A DNA stretch of 64,000 bases. Source: Streptomyces sp. NRRL F-5123. GTDB lineage: Bacteria; Actinomycetota; Actinomycetes; Streptomycetales; Streptomycetaceae. Below the pieces are notes generated by a model, which saw nothing but the letters and a program-made list of their open reading frames with translations, was not told the origin of the DNA and did no database searches. How positions within the stretch are numbered: position 1 is the first letter of the stretch; each line of letters begins with the position of its first letter. The position numbers and the translations under genes are program-made. This document shows positions 43,155-51,834 of the stretch, piece by piece. Location: the NCBI RefSeq assembly GCF_000721495.1, contig NZ_JOHY01000031.1, positions 1-64,000 on the forward strand. The letters are read 5' to 3'.

Positions 43155-44591
43155 ATGCCGGAACCCACCGCCCCGGAAGCCACCACCGCCCGCCGCCGCA
43201 TGCTCATCCTCGCGATCTGCTGCATGAGCCTGCTGATCGTCAGCCTCGACAACACGATCCTGAACGTCGCGCTGCCGTCGCTGCAGAAGGACTTCCACTC
43301 CTCCGTCTCCGGTCTGCAGTGGACGATCGACGCGTATCTGCTGGTCATCGCCTCGCTCCTGCTGCTGTCGGGCTCGACGGCGGACCGCGTCGGACGTAGG
43401 CGGATCTTCCAGACCGGGCTCGCGGTCTTCACCGCGGGCTCGCTGCTGTGCAGCCTCGCGCCCAGCCTCGGCTGGCTCATCGTCTTCCGGATGGTGCAGG
43501 CGGTGGGCGGCTCGATGCTCAACCCGGTCGCGATGTCGATCATCACCAACACCTTCCACGAGCCCCGCGAGCGGGCCCGCGCGATCGGCGTGTGGGGCGG
43601 GGTCGTCGGCATCTCGATGGCGGCCGGGCCGATCGTCGGCGGCGCGCTCGTGCAGTCGGTCGGCTGGCGGGCGATCTTCTGGATCAACGTGCCGATCGGG
43701 CTCGCCGCGCTGCTGCTGACCGCCCGCTTCGTGCCGGAGTCGCGCGCGCCGCGCGCCCGCCGGATCGACCCGGTCGGACAGCTGCTGGTGGTCGCGCTGC
43801 TGGGCACCCTGACGTACGGCATCATCGAGGGCTCAGGAGCGGGCTGGACGTCCCCGGAGATCCTGGCCTGCTTCGTCGTCGCGGCCGCGGCGGCGGTGGC
43901 GCTCGCGCGGTACGAGTCCCGGCGCGAGGACCCGCTCATCGACACCCGGTTCTTCCGCAGCGTGCCCTTCAGCGGCGCGACCGTCATCGCGGTGTGCGGC
44001 TTCGCGGCGCTCGGCGGCTTCCTCTTCCTCAACACGCTCTACCTGCAGAACACCCGCGGGCTGTCCGCGCTCGACGCGGGCCTGTACATGCTGCCGATGG
44101 CCGCGATGGCGCTGGTCTTCGCGCCGCTGTCCGGCCGCCTCGTCGGCTCGCGCGGGCCGCGCGTCCCGCTGGTGCTGGCGGGCGTCGCGATGACGGCGAG
44201 CGGCGTGCTCTTCGCGGGCTTCGACGCCCAGTCGACGAACGCGCTGCTCTTCCCGGCGTACGTCCTGTTCGGCATCGGCTTCGGCTTCGTCAACGCGCCG
44301 ATCACCAACACCGCGGTGTCCGGCATGCCGCGGTCGCAGGCGGGCGTGGCGGCGGCGGTCGCGTCGACGAGCCGCCAGGTGGGGCAGTCGCTCGGCGTCG
44401 CGGTGCTCGGCGCGGCACTGGCCGCCGGGCTGCACCAGGGGGCGTGGTGGATCATCACCGGCTGTGGTGCGGCGGTGCTCGTGCTCGGTACGCTCACCAC
44501 CGGCCGTTGGGCCAGGCGCACGGCGGATCGTACGGCAGGGCTGCTCGTCGCCCCCGAGACGGCGGACAACCGGATGGCGGTGAAGACGTGA
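43155..44591 (+). CDS. MFS transporter, EmrB/QacA (DHA2) type
   Basis: This encodes 478 residues from the ATG at 43155. LDNTILNVALPSLQKDF is the DHA2 motif of the first helix, followed by GSTADRVGRRRIFQTGL after helix 2 and GVVGISMAAGPIVGGALVQSVGWRAIFWINVPIG, the antiporter motif C region. About 14 membrane helices are expected. It exports drugs with proton motive force. The stop overlaps the MarR start by 4 bases, so exporter and regulator are co-translated. Confidence 0.94.
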   Translation: MPEPTAPEATTARRRMLILAICCMSLLIVSLDNTILNVALPSLQKDFHSSVSGLQWTIDAYLLVIASLLLLSGSTADRVGRRRIFQTGLAVFTAGSLLCSLAPSLGWLIVFRMVQAVGGSMLNPVAMSIITNTFHEPRERARAIGVWGGVVGISMAAGPIVGGALVQSVGWRAIFWINVPIGLAALLLTARFVPESRAPRARRIDPVGQLLVVALLGTLTYGIIEGSGAGWTSPEILACFVVAAAAAVALARYESRREDPLIDTRFFRSVPFSGATVIAVCGFAALGGFLFLNTLYLQNTRGLSALDAGLYMLPMAAMALVFAPLSGRLVGSRGPRVPLVLAGVAMTASGVLFAGFDAQSTNALLFPAYVLFGIGFGFVNAPITNTAVSGMPRSQAGVAAAVASTSRQVGQSLGVAVLGAALAAGLHQGAWWIITGCGAAVLVLGTLTTGRWARRTADRTAGLLVAPETADNRMAVKT

Positions 44592-45100
44592 CCAGCGCGA
44601 CGACGGCACGGCGGGGGGCGGACTCCCCGGCAGAGCCCCTGCCGGGGCAGGGCGGGGAGCACGGCGCGGAGCGGACCGCGGCCGAACGGGTCTGGGGCAA
44701 CCTGCGCGCGCTCGTGCTGGAGCACAACGAGCGCCGCAAGGAGGTCGCCGAGGCCCTCGGCATGAGCTTCTTCCGCATCAAGGCGCTGCGCCGGATCGCC
44801 AAGCACCCCGAGCAGCCGTACCGGATGAGCGAGCTGGCCGCCGAACTGGCCTGCGACCGCCCTTATCTGACGCTCGTGGTGGACGACCTCGAAGAGCGCG
44901 GCCTCGTCCGGCGCACCCAGCACCCGGAGGACCGCCGCGCCAAGATCGTGTCGGCCACCCCGGCGGGCCTCGCGACGGCCGCCCGCGCCAACGCGATCCT
45001 CGGCACCCCTCCCCCGGCCCTCCTCGCCCTCCCCCCGGACGACCTGGCGGCCCTGGACCGGATCACCGCCGGCCTGGCCGCCGTCCCGCGGGAGGGCTGA
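44588..45100 (+). CDS. MarR-family transcriptional regulator
   Basis: This encodes 170 residues from a GTG overlapping the MFS stop. The winged helix is YRMSELAAELACDRPYLTLVVDDLEERGLVRRTQHPEDRRAKIVSATPAG. The preceding helix (NERRKEVAEALGMSFFRIKALRRIAKHP) is as in other MarR members. It is probably the repressor of its own operon through the dyad at 43106-43136, released by an exported compound. Confidence 0.92.
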   Translation: MTSATTARRGADSPAEPLPGQGGEHGAERTAAERVWGNLRALVLEHNERRKEVAEALGMSFFRIKALRRIAKHPEQPYRMSELAAELACDRPYLTLVVDDLEERGLVRRTQHPEDRRAKIVSATPAGLATAARANAILGTPPPALLALPPDDLAALDRITAGLAAVPREG

Positions 45101-45138
45101 CCGCGCGGGCCGGACCGCACGTCAGGCCCGCCCGTGCC

Positions 45139-45741
45139 TCACTCCCGCACCGCGCGGATCGCCGCGTCCAGCATCTCGCCCAGATTCCCCGTACCGCCCG
45201 CGCCCGACCAGCGGGTCACGGCGACGTCGAGGCAGCCGAGGACCGCCGTCGTGATCGCGGCGGCGCGCAGTTCGCGGTCGTCGGCCGGGCCCTCCGGGAG
45301 CCGGGACAGCACGCCGGGCTCCAGCAGTTCGCGCCAGCGGGCGTGCTTCTGCTGGCGGGCCGCGCCCAGCGCGGGGGTGTCGGCGAACATCCGGGCCCGG
45401 GCCAGCGCGGCTTCCCTGTCCTTCGCGAAGGGGGTGAGCAGGACGTCCAGGGCACCGCGCAGCGCCTCCCACGGGCCCTCCCCGGCGGGCCGTTCGGCCA
45501 GCGCGCCCGCGAGGACCGCGCCGGACTCCTGCATGCTGCCGACGACCATGTCCTCCTTGGTCGCGAAGTAGCGGAAGACGCTGCGCGCCGACATGCCGAC
45601 CTGCGCGGCGATCTGCTCGACCGTGGTCTCCTCGAAGCCCTGGGCGAGGAAGAGTTCCATCGCCCGCTCGGCGATCTGTGCGCGCACCGTGGCGCGGGTC
45701 AGCTCACGCAGACCGGAGGCGGTGGCACGGGTGGGGGTCAT
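45139..45741 (-). CDS. TetR-family transcriptional regulator
   Basis: This encodes 200 residues. The N-terminal helix-turn-helix (RAQIAERAMELFLAQGFEETTVEQIAAQVGMSARSVFRYFATKEDMV) is typical. The C-terminal helical ligand domain is about 140 residues. Its promoter would lie in the short gap before the MmyB-type gene. Targets are not evident; the MFS genes on either side are candidates. Confidence 0.93.
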   Translation of the reverse strand: MTPTRATASGLRELTRATVRAQIAERAMELFLAQGFEETTVEQIAAQVGMSARSVFRYFATKEDMVVGSMQESGAVLAGALAERPAGEGPWEALRGALDVLLTPFAKDREAALARARMFADTPALGAARQQKHARWRELLEPGVLSRLPEGPADDRELRAAAITTAVLGCLDVAVTRWSGAGGTGNLGEMLDAAIRAVRE

Positions 45742-45750
45742 TGGGTGATT

Positions 45751-46704
45751 TTAGACCGCGGCGGGGGCGCCCTCGGTGGTCACGATCCGCAGGAGTTGCT
45801 CCAGCCGTTCGCGGGTCTGCGCGTCCGCGGGGGCGTAGACGGTCATCCGCGGGCCGTCCTGCGGGCCGAGCCACAGGTGGCTGAAGTCGAAGGCGAGCAG
45901 GCCCACTTCGGGGTTGAGGTAGCGCTTGACGTGGGTGCCGAGGCGCAGCACGTCGTGCCGCTCCCACGCCTGGCGGAATTCCGCCGAGTGCTGCTGGAGC
46001 CGCCGCAGCAGCTCCTTCCAGCCGGGCTCGCCGATGTGCTGGGCCATCGAGGTGCGGAACTTGCCCGCCATCAGCCGGGTGTTCTCCTCGCGGTCCAACA
46101 TCCGCTCGCGCCACAGCGGGTGGGTGAAGGCGAGCCACATGACGTTGCGGTCCTCGGCGGGCAGCGCGTCCAGGTCGGTCACCAGCCGCCCGTACGTGCG
46201 GTTGTACGCGACGATGTCGTAGCGGCTGTTGAAGACCGCGGCGGGCAGCGGCTCCAGCTGGTCGAGCATCGCGCGCATCGCCGGGGACATGCCCGGGCCG
46301 TCCAGGTGCGGGTGCGGGTCGGGGGTGCCGGCCAGCGTGAAGAGGTGGCTGCGCTCACTGGCGTCGAGCATCAACGCGCGGGCGATGGCGTCCGCGACCT
46401 GGCCCGACATCTGGATGGCGCGGGCCTGCTCCAGCCACGTGTACCAGGTGACGCCGACCGCTGCGAGCTGCGCGACCTCCTCGCGGCGCAGCCCGGGCGT
46501 CCGCCGCCGGCGCCCCGGCGGCAGGCCGACCTGCTCGGGCGCGATGCGCTCGCGGCGGCTGCGCAGGAAGTGCGCGAGTTCGCGCCGCCGGCTCTCCCCG
46601 GGCTCCGCGGCCGGCACGGCCCGCCCGCCGTCGGCCGCGTACGCGGGCACCTGCTCGGGTACGGGCCCGGCCGGGGTCGGGGCGGCGGGCGGTGTCGTGG
46701 TCAT
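45751..46704 (-). CDS. XRE-type regulator with MmyB-like ligand domain
   Basis: This encodes 317 residues from the ATG at 46704. After a Pro-rich tail of about 40 residues comes a helix-turn-helix (RRELAHFLRSRRERIAPEQVG, then RTPGLRREEVAQLAAVGVTWYTWLEQAR). The C-terminal MmyB-like PAS/ligand domain follows (LDQLEPLPAAVFNSRYDIVAYNRTYGRL, then WLAFTHPLWRERMLDREENTRLMAGKFR). It is divergent from an MFS exporter with a dyad between the two starts, so it probably regulates that exporter. The stop is 9 bases from the TetR start. Confidence 0.92.
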   Translation of the reverse strand: MTTTPPAAPTPAGPVPEQVPAYAADGGRAVPAAEPGESRRRELAHFLRSRRERIAPEQVGLPPGRRRRTPGLRREEVAQLAAVGVTWYTWLEQARAIQMSGQVADAIARALMLDASERSHLFTLAGTPDPHPHLDGPGMSPAMRAMLDQLEPLPAAVFNSRYDIVAYNRTYGRLVTDLDALPAEDRNVMWLAFTHPLWRERMLDREENTRLMAGKFRTSMAQHIGEPGWKELLRRLQQHSAEFRQAWERHDVLRLGTHVKRYLNPEVGLLAFDFSHLWLGPQDGPRMTVYAPADAQTRERLEQLLRIVTTEGAPAAV

Positions 46705-46736
46705 GGTTCCAGCGTGCCGGACGCGGCAGCCGGTTG

Positions 46737-46757
46737 CCAGGTGGTCGGTATACCTGG
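46737..46757. promoter_or_regulatory. dyad between MmyB-type and MFS genes
   Basis: CCAGGT (46737-46742) and ACCTGG (46752-46757) are separated by GGTCGGTAT. The site is 33 bases from the regulator start and about 40-60 bases from the exporter start. Confidence 0.65.
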
Positions 46758-46814
46758 ATAAACGCTCTCTGGTACCCCCTTGAGCGCGGGTCCAGTGTGA
46801 ATGACGTGACCGAC

Positions 46815-48287
46815 ATGAACAAGGCCCTCGCTTCCCGGGCCCAGGTGCTGCCCCGCGTGACCCGCATCGCGGCACCGGCCCCCGTACCCGCCGCGCCACC
46901 CGCGGCACCCGTGCTGAGCGCGCTCGGACTGCTGACCGTGCTGCTCGGCGCCGCCCTCCCGATGGTCGACTTCTTCATCGTCAACGTGGCCCTCCCCACC
47001 ATCGACCACGATCTCGCCGCGGGACCCGCGGTGCTGGAGATGGTCGTGGCCGGATACGGCGTCGCGTACGCCGTCCTGCTCGTGCTCGGCGGCCGGCTGG
47101 GCGACATGCTCGGCCGCCGCACCCTCTTCCTGTGGGGCCTCGGCCTCTTCGCGGCGACCTCGCTCGCGTGCGGGCTCGCCCCCACCGCCTGGACGCTGGT
47201 GGCCGCCCGCATCGCGCAGGGCGCGGCCTCCGCGCTGCTGCTGCCGCAGGCGCTCGCGACCATCCAGGCCGCCACGTCCGGCAGCAGCCGCGGCCGGGCG
47301 CTCAGCTACTACGGCGCCACCGCGGGCATCGCGAGCGTCGTCGGGCAGGTGCTCGGCGGGGTACTGGTCTCCGCGGACGTCGCCGGCACCGGCTGGCGGT
47401 CGATCTTCCTGGTCAACGTGCCCATCGCGGCAGTCGCGCTGGCGCTGGCGTGGAAGTCCGTGCCCGAGACGCGCTCGGACAACCCGGCGCGCGTCGACCG
47501 GCCCGGCACCGTCCTGCTCGCGGTGACGCTCGTCGCCCTGCTGCTGCCGCTCACCGAGGGGCGCGCGGCGGGCTGGCCGCTGTGGTCGTGGGTGCTGCTG
47601 GGCGTCTCGCCCTTCGCCGGAGCGGCTTTCGTGGCCGTCGAACGCCGCGGCGAGCGGACCGGCGGCGACCCGCTGCTGCCGCCGTCGCTGCTGCGGATCC
47701 ACAGCGTACGCAGCGGGCTGCTGCTCATCCTGCCGCTGTGCGTCGGCTTCGGCGGCTTCATGTTCGTGCTCGCCGTGGCCATGCAGGACGGGCTGCGCCT
47801 CGGGGCGCTCGCGGCGGGCGCCGCGCTCGCGCCGCTGTCCGCGGCGTTCTTCGCGGCCTCGCTGCTGGGGCCGCGAGCCGTCGCGCGCTTCGGGCGGCTC
47901 ACCGTGACGGGCGGCTGCCTCGTCCAGGCGGCGGGCGTCCTCACCCTGACGGCGACCTTCTACTGGGGCTGGCCGCACCTGGGCGTGTGGGCCCTCGCGC
48001 CGGGCATGGCGCTGACCGGCTTCGGGCAGGGCTTCCTGATGCCGGTGGTCTTCCGCATCGTCCTGAGCGAGGTGCCGGCGGCGCGGGCGGGGGTGGGCGG
48101 CGGCGCGATGGCCACGACCCAGCAGGCCAGCCTCGCGCTGGGCGTCGCCACGCTGGGCACGCTGTTTCTGACGTTGAGCACATCGGTGGGCGTCCGCGAC
48201 GCCCTGGTCTGGACCCTGCTGGCGCAGCTCGCCGCGATCGCCGCGCAGGTCGCCCTGAGCTTCAGGCTGCCGCGTACGGTCGCCTGA
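46815..48287 (+). CDS. MFS transporter, DHA2 type
   Basis: This encodes about 490 residues. ATG 46815 is chosen, but GTGs at 46797 and 46806 are in frame and none has a clear ribosome-binding site. VDFFIVNVALPTIDHDL is the DHA2 motif, then GGRLGDMLGRRTLFLWG after helix 2 and GQVLGGVLVSADVAGTGWRSIFLVNVPI. About 14 membrane helices. Probably an efflux pump controlled by the divergent MmyB-type regulator. Confidence 0.9.
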   Translation: MNKALASRAQVLPRVTRIAAPAPVPAAPPAAPVLSALGLLTVLLGAALPMVDFFIVNVALPTIDHDLAAGPAVLEMVVAGYGVAYAVLLVLGGRLGDMLGRRTLFLWGLGLFAATSLACGLAPTAWTLVAARIAQGAASALLLPQALATIQAATSGSSRGRALSYYGATAGIASVVGQVLGGVLVSADVAGTGWRSIFLVNVPIAAVALALAWKSVPETRSDNPARVDRPGTVLLAVTLVALLLPLTEGRAAGWPLWSWVLLGVSPFAGAAFVAVERRGERTGGDPLLPPSLLRIHSVRSGLLLILPLCVGFGGFMFVLAVAMQDGLRLGALAAGAALAPLSAAFFAASLLGPRAVARFGRLTVTGGCLVQAAGVLTLTATFYWGWPHLGVWALAPGMALTGFGQGFLMPVVFRIVLSEVPAARAGVGGGAMATTQQASLALGVATLGTLFLTLSTSVGVRDALVWTLLAQLAAIAAQVALSFRLPRTVA

Positions 48288-48338
48288 GGAGGGTGCCCCT
48301 TTCCCCCTGTGCGCGTGTGCCGGTTGTCTGTGGCTGGT

Positions 48339-48452
48339 CGCGCAGTTCCCCGCGCCCCTGAAAAACGCTTGCCCTCCGCGGCAGAAGCGGCCCCCGAAGG
48401 GGCTCACTTCTGCCGCGGAGGGCAGCAAACCAGGGGCGCGGGGAACTGCGCG
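48339..48452. terminator. three-tier nested hairpin between convergent genes (repeat locus 3)
   Basis: The outer arms at 48339-48360 and 48431-48452 are 22-base perfect inverted copies starting CGCGCAGTTCCCC. The middle arms TGCCCTCCGCGGCAGAAG (48370-48387) and 48407-48424 pair perfectly over 18 bases. An innermost GCCCC/GGGGC closes the loop. The sequence matches the dispersed repeat seen at 30.0, 41.7 and 57.1 kb and lies between the MFS and glyS genes, so it can terminate both. Confidence 0.88.
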
Positions 48453-48535
48453 CGCAACCCCCACCGGGGGAAGGTCCCGTCGAGAAACAGCGCCCGGCGG
48501 GGCGGAGGGAACCCCCCGCCCCGCCGGGAGGCGGC

Positions 48536-49918
48536 TCAGCAGCCGAGGAGGCGCACCGCGAGGTAGGACTCGACCTGGTCGAGGGACACCCGCTCCTGCG
48601 TCATCGTGTCGCGCTCGCGCACGGTCACCGCGTTGTCCTCGAGCGTGTCGAAGTCCACCGTGACGCAGAACGGCGTGCCGATCTCGTCCTGGCGGCGGTA
48701 GCGGCGGCCGATCGCGCCCGCGTCGTCGAACTCGATGTTCCAGTTCTTCCGCAGCGCCGCCGCCAGGCCCTTCGCCTTCGGGGAGAGCTCGGGGTTGCGC
48801 GACAGCGGGAGGACCGCGACCTTGACGGGGGCGAGCCGCGGGTCCAGGCGCATCACGGTGCGCTTCTCCATGACGCCCTTCGCGTTGGGCGCCTCGTCCT
48901 CGTTGTACGCGTCGAGCATGAACGCGAGCATCGCGCGGTTCACGCCCGCCGCCGGCTCGATGACGTACGGGAACCAGCGCTCGCCGGCCTCCTGGTCGAA
49001 GTACGACAGGTCCTGGCCGGAGCCCTTGGAGTGCGCGGAGAGGTCGAAGTCCGTGCGGTTGGCGACGCCCTCCAGCTCACTGAACTCCTGGCCGCCGAAG
49101 TTGAAGCGGTACTCGATGTCGGCGGTGCGCTTGGAGTAGTGGGAGAGCTTCTCCTTGGGGTGCTCCAGCCAGCGCATGTTGTCCTCGCGCAGGCCCAGGC
49201 CGGTGTACCAGTTCCACCGCTCCTGCATCCAGTACTCGTGCCACTTCTCGTCCTCGCCGGGCTTGACGAAGAACTCCATCTCCATCTGCTCGAACTCGCG
49301 GGTGCGGAAGATGAAGTTGCCGGGCGTGATCTCGTTGCGGAAGGACTTGCCCATCTGCGCGATGCCGAACGGCGGCTTCTTGCGCGACGCGATCTGCACC
49401 TGGGCGAAGTTGACGAAGATGCCCTGCGCGGTCTCGGGGCGCAGGTACGCGAGCGAGCCGGCGTCCTGCGTCGGGCCGAGGTGCGTCTGGAGCATGCCGG
49501 AGAACTGCTTGGGCTCGGTGAAGGCGCCCTTGGTGCCGCAGTGCGGGCAGTTGATGTCGGCGAGGCCGTTCGCGGGGAGCTTGCCGTGCTTGGCCTCGTA
49601 CGCCTCCTCCAGGTGGTCGGCGCGGTAGCGCTTGTGGCAGGAGGTGCACTCGGTGAGCGGGTCGGAGAAGGTGGCCACGTGGCCGGAGGCGACCCACACC
49701 TCGGGAGCGAGGATCACCGAGGAGTCCAGGCCCACCACGTCCTCGCGCGAGGTGACCATCGCCCGCCACCACTGGCGCTTGATGTTCTCCTTCAGCTCGA
49801 CGCCCAGCGGCCCGTAGTCCCAGGCGGCCTTCGAGCCGCCGTAGATCTCGCTGCTCGGGAATACGAAGCCACGGCGCTTGCTCAGGCTGACGATGGTGTC
49901 GATCTTGTCGGCGGCCAC
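48536..49918 (-). CDS. glyS: glycyl-tRNA synthetase (single-chain, class II)
   Basis: This encodes 460 residues. It is the alpha2-type enzyme: [45 protein letters not shown] at the N-terminus, a zinc-binding insertion with CTSCHKRYR and CPHCGTKG, class II motif 2 near [25 protein letters not shown], and motif 3 in [16 protein letters not shown]. The C-terminal anticodon domain is present. It charges tRNA-Gly. Confidence 0.97.
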   Translation of the reverse strand: MAADKIDTIVSLSKRRGFVFPSSEIYGGSKAAWDYGPLGVELKENIKRQWWRAMVTSREDVVGLDSSVILAPEVWVASGHVATFSDPLTECTSCHKRYRADHLEEAYEAKHGKLPANGLADINCPHCGTKGAFTEPKQFSGMLQTHLGPTQDAGSLAYLRPETAQGIFVNFAQVQIASRKKPPFGIAQMGKSFRNEITPGNFIFRTREFEQMEMEFFVKPGEDEKWHEYWMQERWNWYTGLGLREDNMRWLEHPKEKLSHYSKRTADIEYRFNFGGQEFSELEGVANRTDFDLSAHSKGSGQDLSYFDQEAGERWFPYVIEPAAGVNRAMLAFMLDAYNEDEAPNAKGVMEKRTVMRLDPRLAPVKVAVLPLSRNPELSPKAKGLAAALRKNWNIEFDDAGAIGRRYRRQDEIGTPFCVTVDFDTLEDNAVTVRERDTMTQERVSLDQVESYLAVRLLGC

Positions 49919-50040
49919 GGTGCTCTCTTCAGTGCGACGAAGGGGTCAGTGCCCCAGATTACCGGCGGGGACGGGGCGCATATCAAATCCATTGGGCGGC
50001 CTGCAAGGACGGGCCCGGGACCGCACCGTCCGCGACGCAA

Positions 50041-50070
50041 TTGACAATCGTTTCCAACTGAGATGAAAAT
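50041..50070 (+). promoter_or_regulatory. znuA promoter, apparently leaderless
   Basis: A perfect -35 TTGACA (50041-50046) and a -10-like GAAAAT (50065-50070) are 18 bases apart. The predicted start is within a base or two of the ATG at 50078, so the mRNA may have no 5' leader. Confidence 0.65.
50042..50056. promoter_or_regulatory. Zur-box-like site 1
   Basis: TGACAATCGTTTCCA resembles the Streptomyces Zur consensus (TGAnAATnnTTTnCA as I recall). It overlaps the -35 box of znuA. Confidence 0.65.
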
Positions 50071-50078
50071 GACTGTCA
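50064..50078. promoter_or_regulatory. Zur-box-like site 2
   Basis: TGAAAATGACTGTCA is a good match to the Zur box, 22 bases (two helical turns) from site 1 and covering the -10 box and start codon. Two in-phase sites suggest tight Zn-dependent repression by Zur. Confidence 0.75.
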
Positions 50079-51073
50079 TGAACATCAGTCGCCGGTTGAT
50101 ACCCGCCGCCGCGCTCGCTGCCGTCGCCGCCCTGGCCGTGCCCGCACTGACCGCCTGCTCCGGCTCGTCCGGCTCCTCGGCCGCCGGGGGCGGCGAAGGG
50201 AAGGGCGACGGGAAGCTGCAGGTCACCGCGTCCTTCTACCCGCTGGAATTCCTCGCCGAGCGCATCGGCGGCTCGTACGTGCAGGTCACGGACCTGACCA
50301 AGCCCGGCGTCGAGCCGCACGACCTGGAGCTGGCCCCCCGGCAGATCGCGGCGCTGACGAAGGCCGACGTGATCATCTCGCTGCACGGCCTGCAGCCCGC
50401 CGTGGACGACGCCGTCGCGCAGTCCGGCGTCCGGCACACCGTGGACGCCGCGAAGCTCACGACGCTGGAGGACCACGGCACCGAGGTCGACGGCCGCCAC
50501 CACACCACCGGCGACAACGGCACCGGCGGCGAGAGCGACGAGGACGCCGGCTCGGACCCGCACGTATGGCTCGACCCGGTGCGCTACGCCGAGGTCGCCA
50601 AGGGCGTCGGCAAGGCCCTGGAGTCCGCGGACCCCGCGCACGCGGCCGCGTACCGGAAGAACACCGCCGGCCTCGTGTCGCAGCTCGGCGCGCTGGACAC
50701 CGCCTTCCGGGACGGGCTGCGGAACCGTTCCACCGACACGTTCGTCACCACCCACGCCGCCTTCGGCTACCTCGCCGAGCGCTACGGCCTGGTCGAGGAG
50801 GCGATCAACGGCATCGACCCCGAGTCCGAGCCGAGCGCCGCCCGGATGAAGGCGCTGCACGACCTGGCCGGGCGCGAGCACGTCACGACCGTCTTCTTCG
50901 AGACGCTGGTCAGCGACAGGACGGCGAAGACCGTCGCGGGCGACCTGCACCTGCGCACCGATGTGCTCGACCCGATCGAGGGCATCACGGACAAGTCCCG
51001 CGGCAAGGACTACTTCGCCGTCCAGCGCAGCAACCTCGCCGCCCTCCGGCAGGCGCTGGGCGTGCGCAAATGA
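50078..51073 (+). CDS. znuA: zinc ABC transporter substrate-binding lipoprotein
   Basis: This encodes 331 residues from the ATG at 50078, preferred over 50063 because the promoter would put the transcript start there. Lipobox LTAC anchors it. Metal-binding His residues are in GVEPHDLEL, DPHVWLDP and VTTHAAFGYLAERYGL, and a His/Asp/Glu-rich loop (DDHGTEVDGRHHTTGD and following) lies before the second, typical of ZnuA. It captures Zn2+ for the ZnuCB pump encoded next. Preceded by two Zur-box-like sites. Confidence 0.93.
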   Translation: MNISRRLIPAAALAAVAALAVPALTACSGSSGSSAAGGGEGKGDGKLQVTASFYPLEFLAERIGGSYVQVTDLTKPGVEPHDLELAPRQIAALTKADVIISLHGLQPAVDDAVAQSGVRHTVDAAKLTTLEDHGTEVDGRHHTTGDNGTGGESDEDAGSDPHVWLDPVRYAEVAKGVGKALESADPAHAAAYRKNTAGLVSQLGALDTAFRDGLRNRSTDTFVTTHAAFGYLAERYGLVEEAINGIDPESEPSAARMKALHDLAGREHVTTVFFETLVSDRTAKTVAGDLHLRTDVLDPIEGITDKSRGKDYFAVQRSNLAALRQALGVRK

Positions 51074-51834
51074 CCGGCCCCGTCCTGAGCCTGCGCGGCG
51101 CGCACGCCGAGCTGGGCGGCCGCGAGGTGCTGCACGGCGTCGACCTGGCCGTGGGGCCCGGCGAGGTCGTGGCGCTGCTGGGCGCGAACGGCTCGGGCAA
51201 GTCCACGGCCGTACGCGCCGCGGTCGGCCGGGTGCGGCTGACCGCGGGCGCGTGGGAGCTGTTCGGCACGCCGGGCGCGCGCTTCCGGCAGTGGGCCCGG
51301 CTCGGCTACGTGCCGCAGCGCACGACCGCGGCCGCCGGGGTGCCCGCGACCGTACGGGAGGTCGTCGCCTCCGGGCGGCTGGCCCGCACGGGGCTGCGCC
51401 CGCCGCGCCGGGCCGACCGGGCGGCCGTCACGCGCGCGCTGGAGCTGGTGGGGCTCGCCGACCGGGCCCGGGAGAGCGTCGACGCGCTGTCCGGCGGCCA
51501 GCACCAGCGGGTGCTGATCGCCCGCGCGCTGGCCGGGGAGCCCGAGCTCCTCGTCATGGACGAGCCGATGGCCGGCGTCGACCTGGCCGCGCAGGACGTG
51601 CTGGCCGGCACCGTCCGCACGCAGGCCGCGGCCGGCACGTCGGTGCTGCTCGTGCTGCACGAGCTGGGGCCGCTGGAGCCGCTCATCGACCGCGCGGTGC
51701 TGCTGCGCGACGGCCGGGTGGAATACACCGGCCCGCCGCGCGAGCCGGCGCTGCCCTCGCAGACCGCCCTGCACCCGCACGCCGACCCCGCGACCGCTCC
51801 GGTGAAGGGACCGCTGGACCGATGGACCTCCTGA
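51070..51834 (+). CDS. znuC: zinc ABC transporter ATP-binding protein
   Basis: This encodes 254 residues with an ATGA overlap with znuA. Walker A GANGSGKST, a short Q-loop region (GYVPQRT), the signature LSGGQHQRVLIARAL, Walker B LLVMDEPMAGVD and switch His in LVLHELG are intact. A C-terminal His- and Pro-rich tail of about 30 residues follows. It energises Zn2+ uptake through the permease, whose start it overlaps by 13 bases. Confidence 0.94.
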   Translation: MTGPVLSLRGAHAELGGREVLHGVDLAVGPGEVVALLGANGSGKSTAVRAAVGRVRLTAGAWELFGTPGARFRQWARLGYVPQRTTAAAGVPATVREVVASGRLARTGLRPPRRADRAAVTRALELVGLADRARESVDALSGGQHQRVLIARALAGEPELLVMDEPMAGVDLAAQDVLAGTVRTQAAAGTSVLLVLHELGPLEPLIDRAVLLRDGRVEYTGPPREPALPSQTALHPHADPATAPVKGPLDRWTS

